Assembly: GCA_017479035.1 (NCBI GenBank)
Contig: JAFVCR010000041.1
Location: 1 to 6,785, forward strand
Length of the DNA stretch: 6,785 nucleotides
Source of the DNA: Kiritimatiellia bacterium
Lineage (GTDB): Bacteria; Verrucomicrobiota; Kiritimatiellia; RFP12; UBA1067
Direction of reading: 5' to 3'
Below, piece by piece: positions 6,364 to 6,785 of this stretch (its first letter is position 1; each line of letters begins with the position of its first letter). The position numbers and the translations under genes were made by a program. The notes beneath the pieces are model-generated. The model did no database searches, was not told where the DNA came from, and worked only from the letters and a program-made list of their open reading frames with translations.

Positions 6364-6510
6364 ATGAACGCCTCCTCTGCAGCAGTCCTCGCGGTAATCG
6401 CGCTCCTCTTCGCCGCCGTTGCGGTGAAGATCGTGCGCGACCGCCGCGCTGGGAAATCCTCTTGCGGGTGCGGTTGCGCTTCCTGCGGCGGCGCTTGCAA
6501 GGGAAGATGA
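6364..6510 (+). CDS. FeoB-associated Cys-rich membrane protein (48 aa)
   Basis: ATG 6364 begins 1 nt after the feoB stop, so translation is probably coupled; no clear Shine-Dalgarno precedes it. Residues 4-24 form one hydrophobic helix (AAVLAVIALLFAAVAVKIV), followed by a basic RDRRAGK and a Cys tail CGCGCASCGGAC (Cys 34, 36, 38, 41, 45). This is the layout of the FeoB-associated Cys-rich membrane protein family, which follows feoB in many anaerobes. The basic residues after the helix suggest a cytoplasmic tail. Iron handling or delivery by the Cys tail is often supposed but not shown for the family as far as I know. Length is normal. Confidence 0.85.
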   Translation: MNASSAAVLAVIALLFAAVAVKIVRDRRAGKSSCGCGCASCGGACKGR

Positions 6511-6523
6511 GATTTGGTATAAT
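6495..6523 (+). promoter_or_regulatory. Sigma70-type promoter with extended -10 for the downstream secreted protein
   Basis: TTGCAA (6495-6500), a 17-bp spacer and TATAAT (6518-6523) match the consensus closely, and TGG directly before the -10 supplies the extended element. The -35 lies inside the last codons of the Cys-rich peptide gene. Transcription would begin near 6530 and give a leader of about 40 nt before ATG 6572. No terminator hairpin separates the genes, so feo transcripts may also read through. Confidence 0.65.
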
Positions 6524-6571
6524 GACGCTGTCAGCCACGTGCTGCAGTTCAATAAAAGGAAAAAGAGAAAA

Positions 6572-6785
6572 ATGAATGCAAAAAGCATGATCGCCGCTAT
6601 CGCGGCTACCTGTGCGCTCGGTGCCATCGCAGATGCGGATGTGCCGGAGACTGTTGCAACGCCCGCGCCTGTCGATGGCCAGGCCGTGGCGGAAGCGAAT
6701 GCGGACGATGAAGACGAATTCCCCGTTTCGGTCGAGTTCGGTGTCGCGTTCGATTCCAAGTACATGACATACGGCGTGGTTGACG
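6572..6785 (+). CDS. Secreted, probably outer-membrane-barrel protein, N-terminal fragment (runs off window)
   Basis: ATG 6572 follows a purine-rich leader with AAGGA (6556-6560) 11 nt upstream; the frame is open to the right edge (71 residues seen). Residues 1-20 form a signal peptide: K4, then a hydrophobic MIAAIAATCALGAIA, with a likely cleavage after AIA or ADA. Next comes an Ala/Pro/acidic linker of about 28 residues ending DDEDEFP. It leads into SVEFGVAFDSKYMTYGVVD, an alternating hydrophobic/polar segment like the first strand and turn of small outer-membrane barrels. The TGT in the signal region is not followed by a lipobox cleavage context I would trust, so a lipoprotein is unlikely. 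It has its own promoter at 6495-6523, so its position after feo may be incidental. The function is not identifiable from this fragment. Confidence 0.75.
   Translation, partial: MNAKSMIAAIAATCALGAIADADVPETVATPAPVDGQAVAEANADDEDEFPVSVEFGVAFDSKYMTYGVVD

Noticed and set aside
4644..6500. Minus-strand frame of 618 codons opposite feoB
   Set aside because: It is a GC-rich shadow of feoB with His/Glu/Arg-rich, domain-less sequence; feoB on the plus strand is unambiguous.
6532..6544. CAGC-CACGT-GCTG palindrome-like sequence downstream of the TATAAT promoter
   Set aside because: A 4-bp stem is too short to support an operator or terminator call, and it has no T-run.

Overview
The window joins two unrelated pieces of DNA. 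Positions 1 to about 3100 are read on the minus strand as one uninterrupted open frame. It enters from ATG 3132 and runs off the left edge, 1044 codons with no stop. Its product is a multidomain 'polyvalent' protein of the kind carried by phages and conjugative elements: a RelA/SpoT-like domain, a low-complexity linker, a DdrB/ParB-like domain, a helical region, a small LTERQW...KRWFG module, a beta-rich LPD-type domain, and the start of an ART-like (ADP-ribosyltransferase fold) domain cut by the window edge. This half is therefore accessory DNA, most likely a prophage or integrative element or its remnant.

Positions 3136 to 6510 are a compact plus-strand ferrous-iron uptake operon: two different small FeoA proteins, FeoB (897 residues), and a 48-residue FeoB-associated Cys-rich membrane peptide starting 1 nt after the feoB stop. 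FeoA proteins are SH3-like partners of FeoB, FeoB is the GTPase-coupled Fe(II) permease, and the Cys-rich peptide is a common clostridial-type accessory. The unusual element is an insert of about 173 residues between the first and second membrane segments of FeoB. About one third of it is Asp or Glu, and it carries a Cys cluster (CxC, C, C). From standard FeoB topology it should lie outside the cytoplasm.

A consensus-like sigma70-type promoter (TTGCAA, 17 bp, TATAAT with an upstream TG) overlaps the end of the Cys-rich peptide gene. It probably drives the last gene (6572 to the right edge), a secreted protein with a signal peptide, an acidic Ala-rich linker and what looks like the first strand of an outer-membrane barrel.

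Organism: a fairly GC-rich anaerobe-type genome. The feoA-feoA-feoB-Cys-rich layout resembles gut Clostridia, but the secreted barrel-like protein argues for an outer membrane. A gut Verrucomicrobiota/Kiritimatiellota/Lentisphaerota-type host is my best guess, held with low confidence. No tRNA, rRNA, CRISPR array or recognisable insertion sequence is visible.
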